Made by a program: the position numbers and the translations under genes. Shown piece after piece: positions 16,513 to 25,192 of a DNA stretch of 64,000 nucleotides. Where the stretch lies: the NCBI RefSeq assembly GCF_002742645.2, contig NZ_CP033875.1, positions 3,636,001 to 3,700,000 on the forward strand. The letters are read 5' to 3'. Position 1 is the first letter of the stretch; the number at the start of each line of letters is the position of its first letter. Source of the DNA: Caulobacter sp. FWC26. GTDB lineage: Bacteria > Pseudomonadota > Alphaproteobacteria > Caulobacterales > Caulobacteraceae. Under the pieces are notes generated by a model. The model saw only the letters and a list, made by a program, of their open reading frames with translations. It was not told the origin of the DNA and ran no database searches.

Positions 16513-17760
16513 TCAGAGCTGATCCAGCCCGTACACCGCGTGCAGGGCGCGGACGGCCAGTTCGGTGTAGGCCGCGTCGATCAGGACCGAGATCTTGATC
16601 TCCGAGGTCGAGATGACCTGGATGTTGATATTCTTCTCGGCCAGGGCCGCGAACATCGACTGGGCGACGCCGGCGTGCGAACGCATGCCCACGCCGATCA
16701 CCGAGACCTTGGCGACGTCCTCGTTGACGGCCACGTCCTCGAAACCGATCTCGGTCTTGGCGGCCTGGACGATCTCGACGGCGCGGGCGGCGTCACGCTT
16801 GCCGACCGTGAACTCCATGTTGGCGGTCGCGGCGCTGCGGGCGCGCGACTGCACGATCATGTCGACGTTCACATTGGCGTCGGCCAGCCGGCCGAAGATC
16901 TGCGAGGACACGCCCGGGTGATCGGGCAGGCCCAGCAGGGTGATCTTGGCTTCGTCGCGGCTGTAGGCGACGCCGGAGACGATGCGCTTTTCCATGATTT
17001 CTTCCTCGTCGCAGACGATCGTACCTTGGCCCGGGGCTTCGCCCGGTTCGACGAAACTCGACAGCACCCGCACCGGGACGCGATGGGCCATGGCCATCTC
17101 GACCGAGCGGGTCTGCAGAACCTTGGCCCCCAGCGAGGCCATTTCGAGCATTTCTTCGTAGGAGATCTTGGCCAGGCGCTTGGCCTTGCTCTCGATCCGG
17201 GGGTCGGTGGTGTAGACCCCGTCCACGTCCGTGTAGATGTCGCAGTCGCCCTTGACGGCGGCGGCGATGGCCACGGCGCTGGTGTCCGAGCCGCCCCGGC
17301 CCAGGGTGGTGATGCGGCGGTTCGGCGTCACGCCCTGGAAGCCCGCGATCACGGCGATCTCGCCGTTGGCGAAGCAGGCCTCAAGGTTCTCCGGCGGGAT
17401 CTCCTCGATCCGCGCGCGGCCGTGGGCCTCGTCGGTCAGGATCGGCACCTGCCAGCCCAGGAACGAGCGGGCCTTGTGACCCATGTTGCGCAGGGTCATG
17501 GCCAGCAAGCCAGCCGTGACTTGCTCGCCCGAGGCGACGACGGCGTCGTACTCGTCGTCCGACTCCGGCAGACCTTGGGCGGCGCGGCCAGCGCCGTCCG
17601 TCCAGGCGACCAGCTCATTGGTCTTGCCCGACATGGCCGAGACGACCACCGCGACCTGCTTACCCGTCGCGACCTCGGCGGCGACCAGGCGCGCCACACG
17701 GCGGATGCGCTCCAGATCGGCCACCGATGTGCCGCCGAACTTCATCACCAGACGTGACAC
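16513..17760 (-). CDS. lysC: Aspartate kinase
   Basis: Phosphorylates aspartate, the first step to lysine, threonine, methionine and diaminopimelate. A 415-aa monofunctional enzyme: the kinase domain starts LVMKFGGTSVAD and contains VVVSAMSGKTNELV and LGRGGSDTSAVAIA, followed by two ACT domains (ITLLGLPDHPGVSSQIFGRL; VSVIGVGMRSHAGVAQSMF) that bind amino-acid inhibitors. The GTG at 17760 is preceded by AAGGAC and gives the usual MSRLVMKFGG start. It is divergent from ubiG across 178 bases. Confidence 0.96.
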   Translation of the reverse strand: MSRLVMKFGGTSVADLERIRRVARLVAAEVATGKQVAVVVSAMSGKTNELVAWTDGAGRAAQGLPESDDEYDAVVASGEQVTAGLLAMTLRNMGHKARSFLGWQVPILTDEAHGRARIEEIPPENLEACFANGEIAVIAGFQGVTPNRRITTLGRGGSDTSAVAIAAAVKGDCDIYTDVDGVYTTDPRIESKAKRLAKISYEEMLEMASLGAKVLQTRSVEMAMAHRVPVRVLSSFVEPGEAPGQGTIVCDEEEIMEKRIVSGVAYSRDEAKITLLGLPDHPGVSSQIFGRLADANVNVDMIVQSRARSAATANMEFTVGKRDAARAVEIVQAAKTEIGFEDVAVNEDVAKVSVIGVGMRSHAGVAQSMFAALAEKNINIQVISTSEIKISVLIDAAYTELAVRALHAVYGLDQL

Positions 17761-17938
17761 GTCCTTGGTACCTCGACACTTGGTTATTTCTTGCGCCCGC
17801 GCGGCCGGATCGCTCCCCCTCGCGCAAGCCCGCGCCTTCTAGCGAGCCGATGGCGCAACGGCAATGTCGCGGACGTGTCTTTTTTGCGTGAGGGGGTTGG
17901 GACGTGGCGCACACGCGGCCTCGTGGTAGACACGCGCC

Positions 17939-18697
17939 ATGACACAAGCCGCTTCCCCCGCTCCCTCCTGGAGCATCGACCCCGCCGACGTCGCGCGGTT
18001 CTCGGCCATCGCCGCCGAGTGGTGGGACCCCAAGGGCAAGTTCGCGCCGCTGCATGTGTTCAACCCCTGCCGCCTGGCCTTCATCCGCGAGCAGGCCCTG
18101 GCGCGGTTCGGGCGCGACGGCGCCGTCCGGGCGCCGTTCGAGGGTCTTTCCCTGCTGGACATCGGCTGCGGCGGCGGCCTGCTGTCCGAGCCCATGGCGC
18201 GACTGGGCTTTGCGGTGACGGCGATCGACGCCTCGGAAAAGAACATCAAGACCGCCGCCACCCACGCGGCCGAGCAGGGCCTGACGATCGGCTACCGCCC
18301 CGCCACCGCCGAACAGCTGCTGGCCGAGGGCGCGGGGCCGTTCGACGTGGTGCTGACCATGGAGGTCATCGAACACGTCGCCGATCCGGGCCAGTTCCTG
18401 CGCACCTGCGCCAAGCTGCTCAAGCCCGGCGGGATCATGGTCGTGGCCACCCTGAACCGCACGCTGAAGGCCCTGGCCCTGGCCAAGATCGGCGCCGAGT
18501 ACGTGCTGCGCTGGGTGCCGCCCGGCACCCACGACTGGAAGCAGTTCCTCAAACCCGAAGAGCTGCGCGCCTTCCTCAGCAACGAGCCCGTGGCGATGCA
18601 GGGTCCGTTTGGGGTGGCCTACAACCCGCTGACCGGCCGCTGGAGCCGTTCAAGCGACACCGACATCAACTACATGATGACGGTGACGAGGGACTGA
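17939..18697 (+). CDS. ubiG: Ubiquinone biosynthesis O-methyltransferase
   Basis: SAM-dependent enzyme that performs both O-methylations of ubiquinone synthesis. A 252-aa protein with the UbiG N-terminus ([30 protein letters not shown]), the SAM motif [28 protein letters not shown], and [18 protein letters not shown]. The C-terminal part ([34 protein letters not shown]) is specific to UbiG and separates it from generic methyltransferases. Confidence 0.95.
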   Translation: MTQAASPAPSWSIDPADVARFSAIAAEWWDPKGKFAPLHVFNPCRLAFIREQALARFGRDGAVRAPFEGLSLLDIGCGGGLLSEPMARLGFAVTAIDASEKNIKTAATHAAEQGLTIGYRPATAEQLLAEGAGPFDVVLTMEVIEHVADPGQFLRTCAKLLKPGGIMVVATLNRTLKALALAKIGAEYVLRWVPPGTHDWKQFLKPEELRAFLSNEPVAMQGPFGVAYNPLTGRWSRSSDTDINYMMTVTRD

Positions 18698-18823
18698 GGA
18701 CGCCGTTCGGGAACCTCCGCGCCAACCAACGCTTATCTGTCTCCGCAGGGGCGGACGCCCCCGGATTGGCGGCCCGTGCCGGGGTCGGACGTCGATCCGT
18801 TCGGTTGAACGGAGACCACCACC

Positions 18824-19828
18824 ATGACTTCCAGGATTCTCGCCTCGCTGCTCGCCACCACCGTGGCCTGCGGCGCGGTCGCCCCGGCCTTCGCCCAGGA
18901 TGCGGCCTATCAGCGTAGCCTCGAGCGCTACGACACCCAGCGCTCCAACTATTACGAAGGTGTGGCCGAGTATCAGGCGCGGCAAGAGGCCTATGAGCGC
19001 GACCGCGCCAACTATGTGCGCGCCCGCGACGACTATGACCGTCGCTACGGTCGCGGCGCCTATGACCGCCGCCATCCCAGCTACGCCGACCGCTATCGCG
19101 TGGCCCAGTACCGCGACAGCGCCGCCTACTACGCCGAGCAGGCCGAGTTCGAACGCGCCCGCGCCAACTACGAGCGCGCGCGCTACAGCTACGACCGCCG
19201 CTACGGCGAGGGCGCCTATGACCGCCGTAACCCGCGCGAGGCCGCGCGATTCCGCGTCAGCGGCGTCAGCTATGCCGGCTATGACGCCAACCGCGATCAG
19301 TGGGAGCGCGATCGCGACCGCTACATCGCCGCCCGCGACGCCTATGACCGTCGCAACGGCTACGGCAGCTATGACCGCCGCTATCCGGGCGAGGCTAGCC
19401 GCTACGGCGCGCCCTATGCCGGCGGTTACAGCATCGACACCAGCGTCAGCACCAACACCGGCGCCGACTGCCGACAGGACGCCAAGCGCAACGCCACCGT
19501 CGGCGGCGTGATCGGCGCCCTCGCCGGCGCGGCGCTCGGCTCGAACGTCGCCGCGCGCAACGCCCGTCCGGAAGGCACGGTGCTGGGGGCCCTGGTCGGC
19601 GCGGGCGTCGGTGCGGCCGTCGGTAACGCCTCGGCCAAGTGCGACACGCGCGGCGCCTATTACAGCTACGAGCAGACCCAACCCTACCGCTACAGCGACG
19701 GTCGCTACGCCGACTCCGGCGAGCGCTGCCGCCTGGCCCCGGCTCCGACCGAGTACAACGGCCGGGTCGAGACCCGTTACGTGCGCGTCTGCCCCGACGC
19801 CGACGGCCGCTATCGCGTCCAGGGCTGA
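18824..19828 (+). CDS. Exported Tyr/Arg-repeat protein with glycine zipper
   Basis: A 334-aa protein. Signal peptide MTSRILASLLATTVACGAVA...FAQ, then a region at about 25-185 made of three imperfect repeats built on (A/E)NY.RAR..YDRRYG.GAYDRR.P. Next a Cys (ADCRQDAK), a glycine-zipper segment at about 225-270 (GGVIGALAGAALGSNVAA; LGALVGAGVGAAVGN), and a C-terminal part with three more Cys. Likely periplasmic or envelope-bound. The repeat is rich in Tyr and Arg with charged helix-forming residues. Glycine-zipper proteins of this type are abundant in Caulobacter; the function is unknown. Confidence 0.78.
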   Translation: MTSRILASLLATTVACGAVAPAFAQDAAYQRSLERYDTQRSNYYEGVAEYQARQEAYERDRANYVRARDDYDRRYGRGAYDRRHPSYADRYRVAQYRDSAAYYAEQAEFERARANYERARYSYDRRYGEGAYDRRNPREAARFRVSGVSYAGYDANRDQWERDRDRYIAARDAYDRRNGYGSYDRRYPGEASRYGAPYAGGYSIDTSVSTNTGADCRQDAKRNATVGGVIGALAGAALGSNVAARNARPEGTVLGALVGAGVGAAVGNASAKCDTRGAYYSYEQTQPYRYSDGRYADSGERCRLAPAPTEYNGRVETRYVRVCPDADGRYRVQG

Positions 19829-19944
19829 CCCTGACCTCAACACCCGGTCGACGGTCGGCTCGCCGACTTTTCGGAAACCGGCCGCCGGCTTGGGCGTTGA
19901 GTCACCGAGGGATCGAACCAAGAAACAAGAACGGAGAGCTCGTC

Positions 19945-20247
19945 ATGCGCGCGCCCCTGAAAGCCATCATCCTGGCCACCGCCGTCGGCTTCACCGTCAG
20001 CACCGTGGCCGTGACCACCGCCGACGCCCAGTCGAAGAACCGCTATCGCGTTCTGGTCTGTAACAAGTCCAAGGCCAAGAACGGCGCCATTATCGGCGGC
20101 CTCGGCGGGGCCCTGCTGGGCAACACCGTCGCCGCGCGCGGCAACAAGACCGAAGGCGCCCTGCTGGGCGGCGCGGTCGGCGCCGTGGCCGGCCACGAGA
20201 TCGGCAAGAACAAGAAGAAGTGCCACTACGAGTACCGCTACCGCTAA
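19945..20247 (+). CDS. Small exported glycine-zipper protein
   Basis: A 100-aa protein. Signal peptide MRAPLKAIILATAVGFTVS...ADA, then AIIGGLGGALLGNTVAA and ALLGGAVGAVAGHEIGK, the two halves of a glycine-zipper 2TM (17-kDa-antigen-like) domain, and a basic Tyr-rich end (KKCHYEYRYR). ACGGAGAG lies a few bases before the ATG. It may be cotranscribed with the preceding glycine-zipper gene (116-base gap) but carries no repeats. Confidence 0.8.
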   Translation: MRAPLKAIILATAVGFTVSTVAVTTADAQSKNRYRVLVCNKSKAKNGAIIGGLGGALLGNTVAARGNKTEGALLGGAVGAVAGHEIGKNKKKCHYEYRYR

Positions 20248-20375
20248 GGCGGGCGGTCATCGCAGACGCCTTGAGGGCGCCGGACGCAGGTTCGGCGCCC
20301 TTCGCGTGTTCGGCTTGCGTGGCGGACCGCATCAGGCTCACATGCCGCCGCAAAGTTGTGCTTTTGGGGGCGGCG

Positions 20376-21116
20376 TTGACGGAAGCCTTGGTAATTCGCG
20401 GGTTGAACAAGACGTTCGCCAAGCCTGCGGTGTCGAACCTGGACCTGACGGTCCGCGCGGGCGAGCTCTACGCCCTGCTGGGCCCGAACGGCGCAGGCAA
20501 GACCACCACCCTGCGGATGGTCGCCGGCCTCACCCAGCCCGACGCGGGCGAGATCGCCATTTTCGGGGTCGACGCCCGCAAGGACCCGGCCGCCGCCAAG
20601 GCCCTGCTGGCCTGGGCGCCCGACGAGGCGATGATCTACGACAAGCTGACACCCCTGGAGTACCTGGAGTTCGTCGCCGGCCTCTGGAACATCGACCCGC
20701 GCACCGCCAAGACCAAGGCCGAAGAGCTCTTGTCGACGCTGGGCCTGGCGTCCGAGGCCCGCCGCCGCTGCGAAGGCTTTTCGCGCGGCATGAAGCAGAA
20801 GGTCGCCCTGGCCGGCGCCCTGATCCATGATCCCAAGCTCCTGATCCTGGACGAGCCGCTGACGGGCCTCGACGCCGCCGCCGCGCGCCTGGTCAAGGAC
20901 ATGCTGCAGGCCCGCGTCGACGCGGGAGGGACGGTGATCCTGACCACGCACATCCTGGAGGTGGCCGAGCGCATGGCCCACCGCATCGGCATCATCGCCG
21001 GCGGTCGCCTGCTGGCCGAAGGCACGCTGGAGGAACTGCGCGGAAAGGCCGGTGAGGCCAGCGGCCGCACCCTGGAGGACGTCTTCCTGCAACTGACGGC
21101 CGAGGCCGCCGCGTGA
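20376..21116 (+). CDS. ABC transporter ATP-binding protein
   Basis: A 246-aa ATPase: Walker A GPNGAGKTTT, Q-loop region, signature FSRGMKQKVALAGAL (degenerate from LSGGQ to FSRGM, typical of ABC-2 exporters), Walker B LLILDEPLTGLD and the H-loop TTHILEVAE. The start is taken as the TTG at 20376 (reads LTEALVIRGLNKTF), behind a G-rich stretch. The frame extends upstream into the preceding gene, and a GTG at 20358 is possible. The stop overlaps the permease GTG by four bases (GTGA), so the pair is translationally coupled. The substrate is unknown. Confidence 0.88.
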   Translation: MTEALVIRGLNKTFAKPAVSNLDLTVRAGELYALLGPNGAGKTTTLRMVAGLTQPDAGEIAIFGVDARKDPAAAKALLAWAPDEAMIYDKLTPLEYLEFVAGLWNIDPRTAKTKAEELLSTLGLASEARRRCEGFSRGMKQKVALAGALIHDPKLLILDEPLTGLDAAAARLVKDMLQARVDAGGTVILTTHILEVAERMAHRIGIIAGGRLLAEGTLEELRGKAGEASGRTLEDVFLQLTAEAAA

Positions 21117-22663
21117 GCCTGCCATTCAAGCCGGCCAGCACGCCCTGGCTTCTGGCCCACGAGATTCGCCTGGCCTGGCGCGGCGCCATGGCCGGCCGCA
21201 AGTCGCGCGGCCCGGGGTCGATCATCGCCTTCGCCATCCTCGGCGCCTTCGCTCTGGCCGGCGGCGTCTTCCTGGCGCTGGCGACCAAGGGACACGAGGT
21301 CCCGATCATCCCCTTCGCGGTGATCATCACCGACATGGCGCTGGCGGTGATCCTGACCCTGATGCTGTCGACCACCTTGGCGGCCTCGGCTGACGCCCTC
21401 TACGAGCGCGGCGACCTCGACCTGCTGTTCTCCTCGCCGCTGTCGCCGCGCAGGGTTCTGTTCGTCCGGGCCCTGGGCCTGGCGGTCAACGCCGGCCTCT
21501 GGTTCATGCTGCCGGCCGTTCTGTTGCTGACCCCGGCGATCGTCATGGGACACCCGCACTGGGCCGGCGTGTTCGTGGTGCTGGCCTCGGCGGCTTTGGC
21601 CGCCTCGGGCGTGGGCCTGCTGCTGGCCATGGCGCTGTTCGCGCTGATCGGCCCGCGCCGCACCCGCACCGTGGCCCAGGTCATGGCGGCCCTGATCGGC
21701 GCGGCCTTCTTCCTGGCCAGCCAGTACCGCAACCTGATGGGCGAGAAGGCGTCGGAAAGCCTGTTCGCGCGCATCGCGCTGGACGTGCGCGACGGGCGCA
21801 TCCAGCCGCCGCCGTTCGCCGACCTGCCGCTGCGCGCGGCGGTCGGCCAGCCGATCCCGCTGCTGATCCTGCTGGCGATCGGTCTGGGCGTGTTCCTGTT
21901 CGCCGCCCGGGTGCTGGGCCGGCGTTTCGCCGACGCCGCCGCCGCGACGCAGGGGGCCGAGACGCGCAAGGCGGCCAAGGGGCCTACCCGCGACTTCGCG
22001 GCGGGCGCGTTCCAGGCCACGCTGCGCAAGGAACTGCGCCTGATCAGCCGCGACGCGGCGCTGCTCTCGCAGGTGCTGCTGCGCGTGCTCTACATGGTGC
22101 CCCTCGCCTTCGTGATGGTTCGCGTCGCCGGGCGCCTGCCTGACTGGGCCCTGGCGGGCCCGGCGGCGGCGGTCACCTTTCTGGCCGGACAGGTGGCGGG
22201 GAGCCTGATCTGGATCACCGTCTCGGCCGAGGACACGCCGGACCTGCTGGCCATCTCGCCCACGCCGATGAGCGTGCTGCGCCGCGCCAAGCTGGCGGCC
22301 GCCCTGATCCCGGTGGCGGGACTGCTGGTCGTGCCGATCGCCGCCCTGATCTGGTACGCGCCCCTGGCTGGACTTTGGACCGCGCTCGGCGCCGGGCTGA
22401 CGGCCTGGACGGCTGGCCTGATCGGCGTCTGGCATCAGAAGCCGGGCAAGCGCGCCGACTTCCGCCGGCGTCGCGGCGGCTCGTTCCTGGCCGCGCTGGC
22501 TGAACTGGTCATCGCCGCCCTGATCGGCGGCGCCACCGCCCTGGCGGTCGCGGGCCTGCTCGTCTGGGCGCTGATCCCGCTGATCGTGGCCGGCGCGCTG
22601 ACGATGGCCCTGCGGCGCACCGACGAGCAGATCGCCGCCGCCCTCCGCGCGGCGGCGAACTAG
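21113..22663 (+). CDS. ABC-2-type exporter permease, large
   Basis: A 516-aa membrane protein with about twelve hydrophobic segments, in two blocks separated by a basic cytoplasmic loop (RRFADAAAATQGAETRKAAKG). It has the ABCB-like exporter feature ALYERGDLDLLFSSPLSPRRV seen in putative ABC-2 permeases of this size. It starts at a GTG overlapping the ATPase stop. With its partner it forms a two-component exporter of unknown cargo. The TAG stop is followed directly by a dispersed palindrome. Confidence 0.85.
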   Translation: MSLPFKPASTPWLLAHEIRLAWRGAMAGRKSRGPGSIIAFAILGAFALAGGVFLALATKGHEVPIIPFAVIITDMALAVILTLMLSTTLAASADALYERGDLDLLFSSPLSPRRVLFVRALGLAVNAGLWFMLPAVLLLTPAIVMGHPHWAGVFVVLASAALAASGVGLLLAMALFALIGPRRTRTVAQVMAALIGAAFFLASQYRNLMGEKASESLFARIALDVRDGRIQPPPFADLPLRAAVGQPIPLLILLAIGLGVFLFAARVLGRRFADAAAATQGAETRKAAKGPTRDFAAGAFQATLRKELRLISRDAALLSQVLLRVLYMVPLAFVMVRVAGRLPDWALAGPAAAVTFLAGQVAGSLIWITVSAEDTPDLLAISPTPMSVLRRAKLAAALIPVAGLLVVPIAALIWYAPLAGLWTALGAGLTAWTAGLIGVWHQKPGKRADFRRRRGGSFLAALAELVIAALIGGATALAVAGLLVWALIPLIVAGALTMALRRTDEQIAAALRAAAN

Positions 22664-22669
22664 AGCCTC

Positions 22670-22768
22670 TAGCCCGATATCGGAATCGATTTCGGGCTAA
22701 AGTCTCTAAATCAAACACTTAGAGCGTGACTCGTGCCGAAACCGGTTCCCACTTTCGGCGTCACGCTC
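22670..22768. repeat. Dispersed palindromes including family B copy 2
   Basis: TAGCCCGA (22670-22677) pairs with TCGGGCTA (22692-22699). Then comes CTAAATCAAACACTTAGAGC, leading into the family B element at 22722-22768: GAGCGTGAC...GTCACGCTC around CCGAAACCGGTTCCCACTTTCGG. It separates convergent genes. A GACTC (CcrM methylation sequence) lies in the left arm. Confidence 0.8.
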
Positions 22769-22772
22769 TGAC

Positions 22773-25037
22773 TCAGGCCTCGAGCAGCGCCCGGATCCGG
22801 CAGACCACGCCCTCGGGCTGGAAGTCGATCACCGCCGCGCCTGACAGCTCCGCCGCCAGGCCGCGCTCGATCAGACGCGAGCCGAAGCCGCGCCGTTCGG
22901 GCGGCGTCACGGGCGGCCCGCCCCGTTCGGTCCAGGTCATGTCCAGACGGGGCGCGCCCGGCTCAGGCGCCAGATCCCAGGCGATCCGGATCCGCCCGTC
23001 CGGACCTGAGAGGGCGCCGTACTTGACCGCGTTGGTGGCCAGTTCGTGCAGCGCCATCGACAGCGACAACGCCGTCTTCGGCGACAGGCGGATGGCCCTG
23101 CCGTTCAGCTCAAAGCGGGCGTCGCCGCCATGCAGCGCGGCCACACGGCAGGCGACGTCGTGCATGTCCGCGCCTTCCCAGTTCTCGCGCGTCAGCAGAT
23201 CATGCGCCTCGGCCAACGCGACGATGCGGTTGGAAAACGCTTCCTGCGCCTCCGCCATCGAATGCTGGCCGTTGAAGCTCTGGGCGGCGATGGCCTGGAT
23301 GGTGGCGAGGCTGTTCTTGACCCGGTGGTTCAGCTCGTTGACCAGCAGGCGCAGATGCAGTTCGGCGCGCTTGCGCTCGGTGATATTGACCGCCGCTCCG
23401 AGGAAACGCCGAGGCTTGCCGTCCTCGTCGAAGAACACCTTGCCCTTCACCGACAGCCAGCGCTCGACATGGTCGTCCCGACCGATCACCCGGAACTCGA
23501 CGGCGTACTCGGCGCGGACGGCAGGATCCAGGGCGCGAGCGATCGCGTCGCGCGTCCGTTGGACATCCGCCGGATGGGTGAGCGGCATCAGACTCTCGAG
23601 CGAGACCGGCTCGCCGGCCGGAACGCCGAACATCGCGTAGCAGCGATCCGAAAGCCGAACCTCGCCCGACTGCAGATCGTGATTCCAGGTGCCCACGTCG
23701 GCGGCGTCGATCGCCAGCCGCAGGGTCTCCTCCTGGCTCAGCAGACGTTCCACCGCCTCGCGACGATCGGTGACGTCTGAGGCGACGCCCACAAAGCGCG
23801 TACACACCTCGTGCTCGAAGAAGGCCTGGCCGAACACCTCGATCCAACGCGAGGCGCCGTCGTTGGCGCGGTGAATCCTGTAGTCGAGATTGATCGTGCC
23901 CGTCCCGTGCGGGTCGGTGGCGGCGGCCATCGCGTCGCGCACCGCCTCGCGATCGTCGGGGTGCACCAGCGCCAGGAAGCGAGACGTACTGGGCGCCTCG
24001 TTCTCGGTGAGTCCGAAGATCGCCCGGGTACGCGCGTCCCAGTAGCGTTGGCCAAGGTGTGGCCGGATCACCCAACGCCCAAGACCCGCCGCCTGGGCGG
24101 CCAGATCCAGGTCGACGCGGGCGGCGGCCAACTCGGCCTCCACCTGCTTGCGCTCGGTGACATCGATGATGACGCCGGCGTTGCGCGACGGCTGGCCGGC
24201 GTCGTCCAGGTACGCCTTTCCGCGCGTATAGATCCAACGCACCGAGCCATCGGCCTGCACCAGGCGATACTCCTCGGAGAAGGTTTCGCCGGTCGCCGCC
24301 GAGGCCATAGCGGCCTCGCGAATGCGCTCGCGGTCATCAAGATGCAGCGCCGGCGTGAAGGCCTCTACCGGCAGGCCCCGCTCCGCCAGGGAGGGGTCGA
24401 CATTGTGCAGTTCGGCGTATCGCGCGTCGGCGTAGACCTTGTTGGCCTTCATGTCCCATTCCCAGGCCCCGACCACGCCGGCCGCTTCGCGGGCCATCTG
24501 GTAGCGTTCCTGGGTACGGCGGAGGGTCTGCTCGGCTTCCACCGACCGTGAAATTTCGACGGCCGCCACCAGCACGCCGCCCACGCCGCTCGGCGCGCTT
24601 TCGTCGGGCAGCGGACTGTAATTGATTGCGAAGTAACCGGTTTCCAAAACACCGTCGCGCAGCACCTTCAGCGGCAGGCGCTCAAAGGCGTAGCCGCCGC
24701 TTCGACCAGCAAGAATATCGTCGTGCAAGCTGCGCAGCGTCGCCTGAAACGCCGGGGTGGCGTCAGAGAGCCGTTGCCCCAGCGAGACGGGATGGCGCTC
24801 GTGCAGGGCGGGCGCGTAGGCGTCGTTGTAGATGAGCACCAGCTCCGGGCCCCAGCGCAGGGCCATCGGGAAGTTGCTGGCCAGCACGATGTCGACCGCC
24901 AGGCGCAACGCCGGCGACCAGGTCTCACGCCCGCCCAACGGCGTCGTCGACCAATCAAACGCGCGGACGCGCGCGGCCATCTCGCCACCGACGATCTTCG
25001 TCATTGCAGGCGTGGCTTGTTCGCCGCCCTCGCCCAT
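22773..25037 (-). CDS. Multi-PAS HWE-family sensor histidine kinase
   Basis: A 754-aa soluble kinase with no membrane segment. It has an N-terminal PAS/GAF-like sensor region (FDWSTTPLGGRETWS, common to soluble alphaproteobacterial kinases), then about three further PAS domains each ending in a PAC-like VTERK or TERK (near 270-300, 400-430, 530-560). The kinase core has the H-box ELNHRVKNSLATIQAIA, the N-box HELATNAVKYGALS and the W-x-E motif (TWTERGGPPV) that define HWE kinases, then GFGSRLIERGLA. AGGGGA upstream supports the ATG at 25037. No response regulator is adjacent, so it is an orphan; general stress or light input is possible. Confidence 0.9.
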   Translation of the reverse strand: MGEGGEQATPAMTKIVGGEMAARVRAFDWSTTPLGGRETWSPALRLAVDIVLASNFPMALRWGPELVLIYNDAYAPALHERHPVSLGQRLSDATPAFQATLRSLHDDILAGRSGGYAFERLPLKVLRDGVLETGYFAINYSPLPDESAPSGVGGVLVAAVEISRSVEAEQTLRRTQERYQMAREAAGVVGAWEWDMKANKVYADARYAELHNVDPSLAERGLPVEAFTPALHLDDRERIREAAMASAATGETFSEEYRLVQADGSVRWIYTRGKAYLDDAGQPSRNAGVIIDVTERKQVEAELAAARVDLDLAAQAAGLGRWVIRPHLGQRYWDARTRAIFGLTENEAPSTSRFLALVHPDDREAVRDAMAAATDPHGTGTINLDYRIHRANDGASRWIEVFGQAFFEHEVCTRFVGVASDVTDRREAVERLLSQEETLRLAIDAADVGTWNHDLQSGEVRLSDRCYAMFGVPAGEPVSLESLMPLTHPADVQRTRDAIARALDPAVRAEYAVEFRVIGRDDHVERWLSVKGKVFFDEDGKPRRFLGAAVNITERKRAELHLRLLVNELNHRVKNSLATIQAIAAQSFNGQHSMAEAQEAFSNRIVALAEAHDLLTRENWEGADMHDVACRVAALHGGDARFELNGRAIRLSPKTALSLSMALHELATNAVKYGALSGPDGRIRIAWDLAPEPGAPRLDMTWTERGGPPVTPPERRGFGSRLIERGLAAELSGAAVIDFQPEGVVCRIRALLEA

Positions 25038-25137
25038 CCCAAGGTCCCCTGCCCGATCCGCCGATCGGCCCTGGCCTCAAGGTGACTGCTCGCGGAGGCG
25101 GTTTCAAGCTCCGCCTTAAATCAAGCGCTGCAGTTGC

Positions 25138-25162
25138 GGAGCGAGAGGGAAACCCTCGCTCC
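25138..25162 (-). terminator. Candidate hairpin downstream of rhlE
   Basis: GGAGCGAG (25138-25145) pairs with CTCGCTCC (25155-25162) around AGGGAAACC. It lies 31 bases after the rhlE stop on its strand. No T-tract follows, so an intrinsic terminator role is uncertain. Confidence 0.35.
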
Positions 25163-25192
25163 GGTTGCACAACCTATTGTAATCTTTGACGA

